The notes below the pieces were generated by a model. That model was not told the DNA's origin. It ran no database searches and saw nothing but the letters and a program-made list of their open reading frames with translations. The translations under genes and the position numbers were made by a program. A stretch of 64,000 nt of DNA from Succiniclasticum ruminis DSM 9236 (GTDB taxonomy: Bacteria > Bacillota > Negativicutes > Acidaminococcales > Acidaminococcaceae), in assembly GCF_900112895.1 (NCBI RefSeq), contig NZ_FONL01000002.1, positions 1 to 64,000 on the forward strand, written 5' to 3'. This document shows, one piece after another, positions 49,387 to 58,859 of this stretch; position 1 is the first letter of the stretch, and each line of letters opens with the position of its first letter.

Positions 49387-50268
49387 ATTTTAGAATTTAA
49401 AGAAGTTGCGGTAAAAGACCGTGACCTGTTCGAAACCTATTTGAACAAACCGGAGCATTTCGGTTCGGAATGCGCATTTACCAATCTGTACATCTGGAGA
49501 GATTATTACCGCACATGGTGGGCGGAAAAATACGGTTTCCTGCTGATCAAAGTGGAGCTGGAAGGGGAAACCTATTTCCTGCAGCCTTTCGGAGGCAGGG
49601 ATGAGGACCTGCCGCTGCTGGCGAAAGAGATCCGGGAAGAACAGGGAGGTCCCTTTGAATTCCGCGGAATTTATGAGTGTTCCCTGGAACGGTTAAGCTG
49701 CCTGAAAGGCGACCGGGATTTCGTGGAGAACCGGGACAGCTGGGATTATGTGTATCTGCAGGAAGACCTGGCGACACTACGGGGGCGGCGGTATCACGGA
49801 CAGAAGAACCATTACAATTCCTTCAAACGGGAGAATCCGGACTATGTATTTGAAATGATCAATCCAGAAAACTTTGCCGAGTGCCTGAATTTTGGCGAAG
49901 AATGGTGCAAAGCCCGGATGGACACGGATCCCAGTATTATCTGGGAGATTCGCGCGCTTCAGGAAGCCTTTGTGAATTTTGAAGCCCTGGGATTGCGGGG
50001 CGGGGCGATCCGCGTAAACGGAAAGATCGAAGCCTTCGGCTTTGGCAAGGCTATCAACGGGGAAGTCTGCGATGAAAACGTGGAAAAGGCCAATCCGGAT
50101 ATCCGGGGCCTGTACGCGGCGATTCAGACCGAATGCGCTAAATACGTATGGCCGGACATGAAATATATCAACAGGGAAGAAGATATAGGGCTGGAAGGCC
50201 TCCGCAAGGCAAAAGAAGCGCTGCATCCGGCGTTTATGGTGAAAAAATACAGTTTGCTTGTCAAATAA
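49387..50268 (+). CDS. DUF2156 family protein (phosphatidylglycerol lysyltransferase C-terminal-like)
   Basis: 293 residues if begun at the ATT codon at 49387. The frame is open to ATGs at 49255 and 49357, but neither has a good RBS, and the sequence before LEFKEVAVKDRDLF looks non-coding. AAAGGGG lies eight bases before the ATT, so an AUU start is likely though not proven. GNAT-like double domain: FTNLYIWRDYYRTWW, the HGQKNHYNSFKRENPDY segment and NREEDIGLEGLRKAKEALHP near the end. Relatives move aminoacyl groups to lipids or peptides; the substrate is unknown. The Eis-like gene follows after 15 bases. Confidence 0.75.
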   Translation: MLEFKEVAVKDRDLFETYLNKPEHFGSECAFTNLYIWRDYYRTWWAEKYGFLLIKVELEGETYFLQPFGGRDEDLPLLAKEIREEQGGPFEFRGIYECSLERLSCLKGDRDFVENRDSWDYVYLQEDLATLRGRRYHGQKNHYNSFKRENPDYVFEMINPENFAECLNFGEEWCKARMDTDPSIIWEIRALQEAFVNFEALGLRGGAIRVNGKIEAFGFGKAINGEVCDENVEKANPDIRGLYAAIQTECAKYVWPDMKYINREEDIGLEGLRKAKEALHPAFMVKKYSLLVK

Positions 50269-50283
50269 TGATTTGAGGAATCT

Positions 50284-51474
50284 ATGAACTGCAAAATTGT
50301 TACAGCGGCAGAACTGCCCAAGGTCATGGCGCTTTGGGACTACTGCTTTGAAAAAGAAGAAGACCCGTTCTTCCAATGGTATTTCCGGGAATACTGCCTC
50401 CGTCACAACCTGATTCTGGGCGGTTTTTCCGAAGAGGACGGGCATTTGCAGAACATGCTTCACCTGAATCCCTACAGTATTTTAATGCGGGGACAGGAAG
50501 AGCGCGTTCCGTATATTGTAGGCGTGGCGACAGACCCGGCAGACAGGGGGCATAACCTGACTAAAGCACTGTTGCAGTCCGCTTTCCGTCTGATGCGGAA
50601 AAAAGACTGCGCTTTTGCCCTTTTGATGCCTGTCCATGCCGGGATTTATCAGAAATATGACTTTGCGTTTTGTTACCGCAAGCATGTGTATGAGATGCCG
50701 TTAGGCAAACTGGCTGTGCCGGTTCCCTCCGGGAAACTGTGGGTGAAGCATTACCGTTCTTACGACAGCGCGCTGTTTGAAGATTTATACGCAGCGTTAG
50801 CTGAGGGCTATAACGGGCTGCCAATCCGGACGGACTTCCAGTGGGAAAAACTGCTGACGGTGCATCAGCTGGAGAAGGTGCAGGCAGCAGTAGTCTGTCA
50901 CGGAAGCGAGCCCAGAGGCTACATGTTTTATCAGATTACAGATGACAGGACATTCCATATTCAGGAACTTGTGGCTCTGACTCCGGACGCCAAATGGGCG
51001 CTCCTGCGCTACGCCGGCGGTCATCTTTCGACAGCGGATAAACTGTATTGGGAAGCCATGGAAGACGACCTGACCTGGCTTGATTTTCCTGATGCGGACA
51101 ACTCCGGACGGGTAAAGCCTTTTATGATGGCCCGTTGTTTTGATGCTGTGCAGGCACTGGAACGGTACGAAGTGCCGGAAGGCTGTCCGGAGGGTCGGAT
51201 TACACTGCTGCTGCAGGACGACTTACTGGAAGAGAACAACCATCTTGTGACCTTAACCGCAGATACAGGCTGTCTGTATCTGGAGAAGGCTGCAGGCGAC
51301 GCGGACGCAGTGGTTCCCATGGGCGCGTTTACCCAGCTTTATTTCGGCGCGTTTACTTTCAGCCAGCTGGTTGAGGCCGGCAAAATAAGGATGCGGACTT
51401 ATACGCCTGAACTGCTTTCGTTCCTTGACGCGTTGTTCCCCAGGTGTGTTAATTTTATTAATGAGTATTATTAA
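50284..51474 (+). CDS. Eis-like GNAT acetyltransferase with SCP2-like C-terminal domain
   Basis: 396 residues. Residues about 1-140: GNAT domain with VPYIVGVATDPADRGHNLTKALLQ, the acetyl-CoA loop (the Arg/Gly pattern is DRGHNL). Residues about 150-285: second GNAT-like domain. Residues about 290-396: SCP2-like sterol-carrier fold, ending in a Tyr-Tyr carboxyl terminus. The layout is that of Eis, which acetylates lysines or aminoglycoside amines; the natural substrate here is unknown. GAGGAA precedes the ATG. Confidence 0.85.
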   Translation: MNCKIVTAAELPKVMALWDYCFEKEEDPFFQWYFREYCLRHNLILGGFSEEDGHLQNMLHLNPYSILMRGQEERVPYIVGVATDPADRGHNLTKALLQSAFRLMRKKDCAFALLMPVHAGIYQKYDFAFCYRKHVYEMPLGKLAVPVPSGKLWVKHYRSYDSALFEDLYAALAEGYNGLPIRTDFQWEKLLTVHQLEKVQAAVVCHGSEPRGYMFYQITDDRTFHIQELVALTPDAKWALLRYAGGHLSTADKLYWEAMEDDLTWLDFPDADNSGRVKPFMMARCFDAVQALERYEVPEGCPEGRITLLLQDDLLEENNHLVTLTADTGCLYLEKAAGDADAVVPMGAFTQLYFGAFTFSQLVEAGKIRMRTYTPELLSFLDALFPRCVNFINEYY

Positions 51475-51522
51475 GTCTTATAAACACTGTTTTAACATTT
51501 TTCTTTTCACGGAGGCCGGAAA

Positions 51523-54500
51523 ATGAGTGAGATCAGACGTATTTATGTAGAGAAGAAGGACGCCTTTGCCGTAGAAGCAAAAGGTTTGCTGGCAGACCTG
51601 AAGAATAATCTGCTGATGGACGGACTGGAAAAAGTCCGCATACTGGCCCGCTATGACGTGATGGGCCTTACGGATGAAGAATTTGAACAGGCGTTACAGT
51701 TAGTTTTGTCCGAACCGCCTGTTGATACGGTGATGGAAGCACTGGCGACCGCTGCCGATGAAAAAGTATTTGCGGTAGAACTGCTGCCCGGCCAGTATGA
51801 CCAGCGGGAAGACTTCGCAGCCCAGTGTATCCAGCTGATTACCCAGAAAGAAAAACCGCTGGTGGCTGCTGCCAAGGTGTATGTGTTAAAAGGCAGCCTG
51901 ACCGATGCTGAATTTGAAAAAGTAAAAAAATATCTGGTGAATCCCATTGAAGCCAGGGAAGCGGCGCTGGAAAAGCCGGAGACGCTGGAAGATACCTGGG
52001 AAGAACCGGCGGACGTGGAACGGCTGGAAGGCTTTCTGGATCTTTCGGAAGCGGACATTGCCGCCATGCAGAAAAATCTGGGGCTGGCCATGAGTGTGGA
52101 AGATCTGCTGTGGATCCAGAAATATTTTAAGGAAGACGAAAAGCGTGTACCTACCATTACGGAAGTACGCGTGTTAGATACGTACTGGTCCGATCACTGC
52201 CGTCACACCACCTTTATGACCAATCTGGACAAGGTGGAGATTGAGCCGGGATATTACACGAAACCCATTGAAGACGCCTTTAAACAGTATCTGTCCATCC
52301 GGGACAAAGTGTACGGAAAGAAAACCGACCGTCCCATCACCCTGATGGACATGGCCTGCATCGCTACGAAAAAATTAAAGAAAGAAAACAAATTTCCGGA
52401 CAATGATGACTCTGAGGAAATCAACGCCTGTTCTATCGTTGTTCCGGTGGATATTGACGGAAAGAAAGAAGACTGGCTGGTTATGTTTAAGAATGAGACG
52501 CATAACCATCCCACGGAAATCGAGCCCTTTGGCGGCGCGGCTACCTGTCTGGGCGGCGCCATCCGCGATCCGCTGTCAGGCCGTGCCTATGTGTATCAGG
52601 CGATGCGTATTACCGGCGCCGGCGATCCCCGTACGCCCATTGAAAAAACGCTGGCGGGTAAGCTGCCCCAGCGCAAGCTGACCATCGGGGCGGCGGCCGG
52701 TTATTCTTCCTACGGCAATCAGATTGGTCTGGCCACCGGACAGGTGCAGGAATATTATCACGACCGTTTTGTGGCCAAACGTATGGAGATCGGTGCGGTC
52801 ATGGGTGCTGCTCCCAAGAGCGCGGTGATCCGGGAGCGTCCGGCGGCAGGTGATATCATCGTACTGCTGGGCGGACGTACGGGCCGTGACGGAATCGGCG
52901 GGGCAACCGGTTCCTCCAAGGAGCATACGGTTGACTCCCTGGCAACCTGCGGCGCAGAAGTGCAGAAGGGTAATCCGCCAACAGAGCGAAAGATCCAGCG
53001 CCTGTTCCGTAATCCCGAAGTCACGGTGCTGATAAAACGCTGCAACGATTTCGGTGCCGGCGGTGTTTCCGTAGCGATCGGCGAACTGGCGGAAGGGCTG
53101 AAGATCAATCTGGACAAAGTAACCAAAAAATATGCCGGTCTGGATGGAACGGAACTGGCTATTTCCGAATCCCAGGAACGTATGGCGGTTGTGATCCGGA
53201 AAGAAGACTGGGAAAAATTCACCAAGTTTGCAGATGAAGAAAACCTGGAAGCCACCATTGTGGCAGAAGTTACGGAGGAACCCCGTCTCGTCATGTACTG
53301 GCGGGGGGATAAGATTGTAGATATCTCCCGCAAGTTCCTGGATACCAACGGCGTGGCCCAGCATGCGGAAGTATTAGTGAAAGATATTACCGGCGCCTCT
53401 GTGTTTGATAAGACGCCGGAGGTTGTAGAAAAGGCATCGGATCTGAAAGACGCCTGGCTGAAAAATATAAGCCGGCTGAATGTCTGCAGCGAAAAAGGCC
53501 TGAGCGAACGGTTTGACTCCACCATTGGCAGAGCTACGGTGGAAATGCCGTTTGGCGGAAAATACCAGCTGACGCCGGCGGAAGGCATGGTGGCCCAGAT
53601 TCCCGTATTGCACGGGCACACCGACGCGGCTTCCCTCATGACCCACGGTTACAATCCGGAAGTGGCCTGCTGGAGCCCATTCCATGGCGCTATGTATGCG
53701 GTTACGCAGTCGCTGGTGAAAGCAGTTGCCTTAGGGGCGAACCCCGACACCATTCGTTTCACGTTGCAGGAATACTTCCAGGGCATGAGAGCCAAAGCGG
53801 ACTGGGGTCTGCCCTTTGCCGCGCTGTTAGGCGCCAACACGGTACTGAACAGTATGGAGGTTCCGGCGGTAGGCGGCAAGGACAGCATGTCCGGCAGCTT
53901 TATGGATTTGCATGTACCTCCTACGCTGGTATCTTTTGCGGTGAATGTCATTGACGGAAGAAAAGCGGTTTCCAGCGAATTTAAGGAAGCCGGGGACAAA
54001 GTCGTGTTCCTGAGCACGCCGTTGCTGGAAGGGGATGTACTGGACTTTGCAGCATTGCGGAAAAACCTGCGCAGGGTACATCAGCTGATTCTTGACGGGA
54101 AAATCAAAGCGGCGGCCGCTGTAGAAGAAGGCGGCATTGCCGCGGGCATTACCAAAATGACATTGGGCAACGCGCTGGGTTTCCGTTTTGTGAAACCGTT
54201 CCCCCATACAGAAAGCCTGTTTACGCTACAGCCCGGCGGCATGCTGCTGGAAGTAGCGAAAGATGCCGATCTGGATACGCTGTTCGGCGAACTGGACTGC
54301 CTGCCGCTGGGTACCGTTACGGACAACGCGGATATTACGGTAAACGATATTACCCTGACGAATGCGGAACTGGTAAAAGCTTACACCGAAACACTGGAGC
54401 CCATTTTCCCGGCCAAAGCGCCGGTATCCGAAACACCGGAAGATTTACTTGAGCAGCCGTTGTATAAACGGGAACTGCCATTAACGGCACCGGTGAACAT

Positions 54501-55302
54501 CGCCAGACCGAAAGTGTTTATTCCCGTCTTCCCGGGACAGAACTGCGAATACGATACGGCCCGGGCCTTTGATCTGGCAGGGGCGGAAAGCAAAATATTC
54601 ATCATCCGAAACCTGACAGCCCAGGCTATCGAAGAAACGATCCAGGCGATGGTGAAGGGGATCAAAGAATCCCAGATCATCATGCTGCCGGGCGGCTTCA
54701 GCGCCGGTGATGAACCGGACGGAAGCGGCAAGTTCATTGCCACCATGTTCCGGAATCCGCGCATTGCCGAAGCGGTGAACGATCTGCTGCAGAATCGCGA
54801 TGGTCTGATGCTGGGTATCTGCAACGGCTTCCAGGCGTTGATCAAATTAGGACTGGTGCCTTACGGTGAAATCCGTCCGCTGGAAGAGAATTCGCCCACG
54901 CTGACCTTCAACACCATCGGGCGCCATGTGTCCCAGATGGTTTATACCCGTATCACTTCCAACAAATCCCCCTGGCTGAACATGACGGAGCCGGGAGATG
55001 TGCATGCCATTGCCGTGTCCCATGGTGAGGGCCGTTTCTATGCGCCGGCCGAAACGATTCGCGAATTGTTCCGGAACGGGCAGGTAGCTACACAATACGT
55101 GGATCTGAACGGCAATCCCACCATGAACAGTCCGGAGAACCCCAACGGCTCCCTGTATGCCATCGAAGGCATCACCAGTCCGGACGGACGCATTTTGGGT
55201 AAAATGGGTCACAGCGAACGATATATTCCCGGCCTGATGCAAAATATTTACGGTGAAAAAGAGCAGTATATTTTTGAAAGCGGCGTAAAGTACTTTAAAT
55301 AA
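51523..55302 (+). CDS. purL: Phosphoribosylformylglycinamidine synthase, single chain
   Basis: 1259 residues. Makes FGAM from FGAR, glutamine and ATP in purine synthesis. N-terminal PurS-like domain (about 1-160) and linker, then the synthase core with TYWSDHCRHTTF, MFKNETHNHPTEIEPFGGAA, CLGGAIRD and a second lobe (CNDFGAGGVSVAIGELAEG, AVGGKDSMSG). From about 1000 comes the glutaminase with PGGFSAGDEPDGSGKF, nucleophile Cys1100 in GICNGFQALIKLG and a His/Glu pair in VSHGEGRFYA. The three-in-one form is typical of Proteobacteria and some Clostridia and Negativicutes, while Bacilli use PurS, PurL and PurQ. Single-gene unit here. Confidence 0.96.
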   Translation: MSEIRRIYVEKKDAFAVEAKGLLADLKNNLLMDGLEKVRILARYDVMGLTDEEFEQALQLVLSEPPVDTVMEALATAADEKVFAVELLPGQYDQREDFAAQCIQLITQKEKPLVAAAKVYVLKGSLTDAEFEKVKKYLVNPIEAREAALEKPETLEDTWEEPADVERLEGFLDLSEADIAAMQKNLGLAMSVEDLLWIQKYFKEDEKRVPTITEVRVLDTYWSDHCRHTTFMTNLDKVEIEPGYYTKPIEDAFKQYLSIRDKVYGKKTDRPITLMDMACIATKKLKKENKFPDNDDSEEINACSIVVPVDIDGKKEDWLVMFKNETHNHPTEIEPFGGAATCLGGAIRDPLSGRAYVYQAMRITGAGDPRTPIEKTLAGKLPQRKLTIGAAAGYSSYGNQIGLATGQVQEYYHDRFVAKRMEIGAVMGAAPKSAVIRERPAAGDIIVLLGGRTGRDGIGGATGSSKEHTVDSLATCGAEVQKGNPPTERKIQRLFRNPEVTVLIKRCNDFGAGGVSVAIGELAEGLKINLDKVTKKYAGLDGTELAISESQERMAVVIRKEDWEKFTKFADEENLEATIVAEVTEEPRLVMYWRGDKIVDISRKFLDTNGVAQHAEVLVKDITGASVFDKTPEVVEKASDLKDAWLKNISRLNVCSEKGLSERFDSTIGRATVEMPFGGKYQLTPAEGMVAQIPVLHGHTDAASLMTHGYNPEVACWSPFHGAMYAVTQSLVKAVALGANPDTIRFTLQEYFQGMRAKADWGLPFAALLGANTVLNSMEVPAVGGKDSMSGSFMDLHVPPTLVSFAVNVIDGRKAVSSEFKEAGDKVVFLSTPLLEGDVLDFAALRKNLRRVHQLILDGKIKAAAAVEEGGIAAGITKMTLGNALGFRFVKPFPHTESLFTLQPGGMLLEVAKDADLDTLFGELDCLPLGTVTDNADITVNDITLTNAELVKAYTETLEPIFPAKAPVSETPEDLLEQPLYKRELPLTAPVNIARPKVFIPVFPGQNCEYDTARAFDLAGAESKIFIIRNLTAQAIEETIQAMVKGIKESQIIMLPGGFSAGDEPDGSGKFIATMFRNPRIAEAVNDLLQNRDGLMLGICNGFQALIKLGLVPYGEIRPLEENSPTLTFNTIGRHVSQMVYTRITSNKSPWLNMTEPGDVHAIAVSHGEGRFYAPAETIRELFRNGQVATQYVDLNGNPTMNSPENPNGSLYAIEGITSPDGRILGKMGHSERYIPGLMQNIYGEKEQYIFESGVKYFK

Positions 55303-55453
55303 TGATTATCAGTAAAGTTCACAATTTGAATTGCGCGGAGTTTTTTATAAAAAGCAAAAATTCTCAATAGAAACGTCTCAAACATGCATGGTTGTCGGTT
55401 GCGCAAACTGACGTCACATAGACATCTTTCTGTCAAAACGTGCCTTTCGAATT

Positions 55454-55492
55454 ACAAAAGTTCACAAACTTTTGTCAAAAATGTGTTATAAT
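55454..55492 (+). promoter_or_regulatory. Promoter with 22-bp inverted repeat upstream of NlpC/P60 gene
   Basis: Extended -10 TGTTATAAT (TATAAT at 55487-55492). In place of a -35 box lies ACAAAAGTT-CACA-AACTTTTGT (55454-55475), a perfect 9-bp inverted repeat with 4-base spacer, a candidate operator. The leader would be about 115 bases. The rest of 55303-55614 is AT-rich with no gene seen. Confidence 0.55.
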
Positions 55493-55614
55493 GTGAACTA
55501 TAGGAATATACATTTTGGAGATTTATATAAAATTGCAGTAATTGTTTAGTTGCTTTTACCTGTTTTTTTATGTATCTCAGAAATTGGAAAACAAATTATC
55601 TGAGAGGTGTCTAA

Positions 55615-56286
55615 ATGAGTTTTAAGAAGCTTGCTACGATTGTTGCAGCTGCTGTGTTGTCCTGCTTTTCGTTTTCAACAGCGTTTGCTGATTTTGCGGT
55701 TGGTGACCGCGGTCCGGAAGTGATTGATATCCAGAAACAGTTGGCAGCTCTCCAGTTTAACGTAGGGACTGTTGACGGTGTGTTCGGTCCTGCTACGGAA
55801 AAAGCGGTAAAGGATTTTCAGGCGGCCAAAGGTTTGAATGCTGACGGCATAGTTAATGATGCTACGTACCGTAACCTGATGAATAAAGAAATGCCTCCCG
55901 ACCGTTACGGTAATCACATGATGACCCGCACCATCCTTAAAACAGCTTACAGCATGCTGGGTGTTCCTTATATGTTCGGCGGTATGTCTCCCGGCGGCTT
56001 TGACTGTTCCGGTTTTGTGTGTTATGTGTTTGGCAGGGCCGGTATATCCCTGCCGCGTATGGCAGATACCCAGTATGAGGCTGTTACCCATATTTCCAGG
56101 GGAAACCTGCGGACAGGCGATTTGGTATTTTTCGAAACCTATTGCCCCGGACCTTCCCATGTAGGTATTTATGTCGGGGACGGTAAATTTATTCATGCCT
56201 CAAGCAGTAAGGGCATTTCCGTTGCGGATGTTTTCACCGGTTACTGGGGCGCCAGATATCTTGGAGCCGGCAGAGTGTACAATTGA
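55615..56286 (+). CDS. Secreted NlpC/P60 endopeptidase with peptidoglycan-binding domain
   Basis: 223 residues. Signal peptide 1-25 (ATIVAAAVLSCFSFSTAFA). Residues about 28-90: PG_binding_1 domain (GDRGPEVIDIQKQLAAL, DGVFGPATEKAVKDFQ). Residues about 105-223: NlpC/P60 with Cys131 (GGFDCSGFVCYVF), His182 (PSHVGIYVGDG) and His194 (FIHASSS). It cuts peptide stems of peptidoglycan, usually D-Glu to diamino acid bonds. GAGAGG before the ATG. A two-component system follows 250 bases later, but a terminator separates them. Confidence 0.93.
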   Translation: MSFKKLATIVAAAVLSCFSFSTAFADFAVGDRGPEVIDIQKQLAALQFNVGTVDGVFGPATEKAVKDFQAAKGLNADGIVNDATYRNLMNKEMPPDRYGNHMMTRTILKTAYSMLGVPYMFGGMSPGGFDCSGFVCYVFGRAGISLPRMADTQYEAVTHISRGNLRTGDLVFFETYCPGPSHVGIYVGDGKFIHASSSKGISVADVFTGYWGARYLGAGRVYN

Positions 56287-56311
56287 TCAGGCATATGTGT
56301 AATTACGGTTT

Positions 56312-56348
56312 TGAACAGGCAGACCTTTCCGGGTTTGCCTGTTTTTCT
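56312..56348 (+). terminator. Terminator after NlpC/P60 gene
   Basis: AACAGGCA-ACC pairs with GG-TTTGCCTGTT with a small bulge, then TTTCTGTTT. Confidence 0.75.
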
Positions 56349-56532
56349 GTTTATCTGTGACGCTTTTTCGACATTTTTGTAAATCTTTTGTGAGATGAAA
56401 CCGTTGGCTCTGTTTTCCGCGTCTTTTATATTGTATAATATGTACTGAAAGAAGGGGTGAAAACATTGCTTTATTTCAACAGACGCGGTCATGTTTGTTT
56501 TTTGATTTATAAACAGAGTAAAGGAGAAAGCT

Positions 56533-57246
56533 ATGTCTAAAATTTTGATTGCGGATGATGAACCCCAGATCCGGGAGATTCTGCGCGTGTATTTTGACAA
56601 GGAAGGATTTGCGGTCGTAGAAGCAGAAGATGGGCAGCAGGCCCTGTCGATGATTGAAAAGGAAAAACCGGACCTGGTCTTGCTGGATATCATGATGCCT
56701 GTATTGGACGGCATAACGGCCTGCGAAGAGATTCGCCGTCGCTACGATATTCCGATTATTATGCTGACAGCCAAGGATGAGGATGACGACCGCATCCTCG
56801 GATTGGAAAAGGGTGCTGACGATTACATTACCAAACCCTTTAACCCGCGTGAGGTCGTAGCGCGCGTTAAAGCCGTGCTGCGCCGTTCCGGCGGTTTCCA
56901 GAAACTGAGCGACAAACGGAAGGTGGAGTACGAAGGTCTTACTATTGACAGGGAACGGATGCAGGTCACTGCATGGGGCAAACCGGTCACATTTACCACG
57001 AAAGAGTTTGAACTGCTGTATTACCTGGCATGCTCGCCGGGCAAGGTGTTTTCCCGCAACCAGTTGCTGGAATCCATCTGGGGTTATACTTATTTCGGGG
57101 ATACCCGTACCGTGGATACCCACATTAAACGCATCCGGCAGAAACTGGCAATTCCGAAAGATTCCTCCTGGGATATTGAAACGGTCTGGGGCGTAGGCTA
57201 CAAGTTTGAGTTGAAAAAGAAACCGGCTGAACCTGCCAAGGCATAA
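56533..57246 (+). CDS. OmpR/PhoB-family response regulator
   Basis: 237 residues. Receiver domain (1-118) with acidic pocket Asp8/Asp9, phospho-acceptor Asp52 in LLDIMMP, Thr in IIMLTAKDE and Lys in ITKPFNPRE. DNA-binding winged helix (about 130-232) with FTTKEFELLYYLACSPGKVFSR and TVDTHIKRIRQKL. The partner kinase gene starts 17 bases later. The target genes are unknown; PhoP/WalR-like wall control would fit the neighbours but is inference. Confidence 0.95.
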   Translation: MSKILIADDEPQIREILRVYFDKEGFAVVEAEDGQQALSMIEKEKPDLVLLDIMMPVLDGITACEEIRRRYDIPIIMLTAKDEDDDRILGLEKGADDYITKPFNPREVVARVKAVLRRSGGFQKLSDKRKVEYEGLTIDRERMQVTAWGKPVTFTTKEFELLYYLACSPGKVFSRNQLLESIWGYTYFGDTRTVDTHIKRIRQKLAIPKDSSWDIETVWGVGYKFELKKKPAEPAKA

Positions 57247-57263
57247 TTTTTTTGAGGTGCAGT

Positions 57264-58859
57264 GTGAATAAATCCCTGAGTACCCGGCTGATGTACAGCT
57301 TTATGGCCATCATCGTTATTGTGGTGGTCGGTATCACAGCCGGTACTTCCTATTTAATCGCGGATTACTTTTTTAAAATTAAAGAAGAAGAACTGGCCCA
57401 GAAAGGTCATGAGATGGCAGATACCGTGGAATACTTTGTAACAAAAGATAACAACCGGTATATGCTGATGCGCTATCTCATCGCGGTAGACAGGCTGGTC
57501 GGCGCCCGCGTCTGGCTGTTCGATAATGATTATAATCTGCTGGCTGCTTCCAATATCGCCGCTGATGTGGATGCCGCAGGCAAAACAGAGTCCGGCAGCA
57601 ACAAAGTCGGAACCGGAAAGCCGGACGTTTCCATGCCTGCCCCTGCGGACCGCATACCTGTATATGAATACACGACCCGTCTTTCGGAAGAAATCAAACG
57701 CGGCCAGGTTTCCCGTAATGTTAATAAGATATTGAAAGACATTTACCGTGGGGAAAGTGTGCGTTCCCAGATTTACCACCCATATTTTAAACAGCAGGTA
57801 ATCCTTGTAGGCGTACCCTATGGGGATAAACTCCATCCCCGGGGCGCAATCCTGATGGCGGAGCCTTTAAGCGGTTTCGGCGGTTTTTTGCGCAACGTGT
57901 ACATTTTCACGATTATTGTCGGCCTTTTGGGACTGCTGCTCAGTTTGTTTATGGTACGGAGCCTGTCCCGGCAGATCGTTAAACCGCTGCTTTCCATGAA
58001 AGACGCCACTATTGCCATCGCCAAAGGCAATTATTCCCGCAGGGTAGAGGTTGAAAGCGAAGACGAAGTTGCCGAGCTCGGCAAAGCAATCAATCATTTA
58101 AGTACAGAATTGAGTAATTACCTGGGCAAGCTGGCGCGTATGGAAAAAATCCGCCGCGACTTTGTGGCCAATGTGTCCCATGAGCTGCGGACGCCCATTA
58201 CAATCATCCGGGGCTATAATGATATTGTCAGTGACAGCCTGGAAACCGGTGACCCGAATAAACGTTACTGCGATCTGATTGGAAGCGAAACAACCAGACT
58301 GGAAAGGCTGGTGCGCGGGTTGCTGGACATCAGCCGTCTGCAATCGGCCGAAAAACTGAAAGTCTCCGATACGGAACCGCTGCCCCTGGCCGAGATTATC
58401 CGTAATGTTGCGGAAAAACTGAAGGTGAAAGCGGAACCGAAACATATTACGTTAAAGTTGCAGTTGGAAGAAGACTTACAGATTCTGGGCAACGGTGACC
58501 AGATTGTCCAGCTGATTCTGTTACTGGGCGACAACGCAATCAAGTACTCGCCGGAAGGAAGTTATGTACGCTATGAAACAAAGCTGCAGACAAACGGCTC
58601 CGTTGAAATGAGCGTAGTGGATAACGGTCCGGGGATTCCGGAAGAAGACCTGCCGTTTATCTTTGAACGTTTCTATAAAGTGGACAAATCCCATGCCCAG
58701 AGTTCTTTAAAAGGCACGGGGCTGGGACTGGCTATCGCCAAAGAAATCGTGCGTATGCACGGCGCGCAGATCGAAGTTTTCTCGCAGATGGGTATGGGGA
58801 CCCGTTTTGTAATAACGTTCCCTGCAGAGACGGTCGTCTGTGAGGAAAGGCGGTCATGA
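57264..58859 (+). CDS. Membrane sensor histidine kinase
   Basis: 531 residues from a GTG at 57264 with GAGG six bases upstream; a TTG at 57252 overlaps the RBS. Two membrane helices (about 11-35 and 210-232) enclose a periplasmic sensor domain of about 170 residues. HAMP follows (LLSMKDATIAIAKGNYSRRV), then the dimerisation domain with phospho-His306 in VSHELRTPITIIRGY and the ATPase with LLLGDNAIKYSPEG, DNGPGIPEEDLPFIFERFY and GTGLGLAIAKEIV. Ligand unknown. The stop overlaps the yqeG start (ATGA), so this operon couples signalling to a HAD phosphatase. Confidence 0.95.
   Translation: MNKSLSTRLMYSFMAIIVIVVVGITAGTSYLIADYFFKIKEEELAQKGHEMADTVEYFVTKDNNRYMLMRYLIAVDRLVGARVWLFDNDYNLLAASNIAADVDAAGKTESGSNKVGTGKPDVSMPAPADRIPVYEYTTRLSEEIKRGQVSRNVNKILKDIYRGESVRSQIYHPYFKQQVILVGVPYGDKLHPRGAILMAEPLSGFGGFLRNVYIFTIIVGLLGLLLSLFMVRSLSRQIVKPLLSMKDATIAIAKGNYSRRVEVESEDEVAELGKAINHLSTELSNYLGKLARMEKIRRDFVANVSHELRTPITIIRGYNDIVSDSLETGDPNKRYCDLIGSETTRLERLVRGLLDISRLQSAEKLKVSDTEPLPLAEIIRNVAEKLKVKAEPKHITLKLQLEEDLQILGNGDQIVQLILLLGDNAIKYSPEGSYVRYETKLQTNGSVEMSVVDNGPGIPEEDLPFIFERFYKVDKSHAQSSLKGTGLGLAIAKEIVRMHGAQIEVFSQMGMGTRFVITFPAETVVCEERRS

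Noticed and set aside
52576-53639. Overlapping minus-strand open frames of up to 293 codons within purL
   Set aside because: They mirror the codon bias of purL and show no family features.
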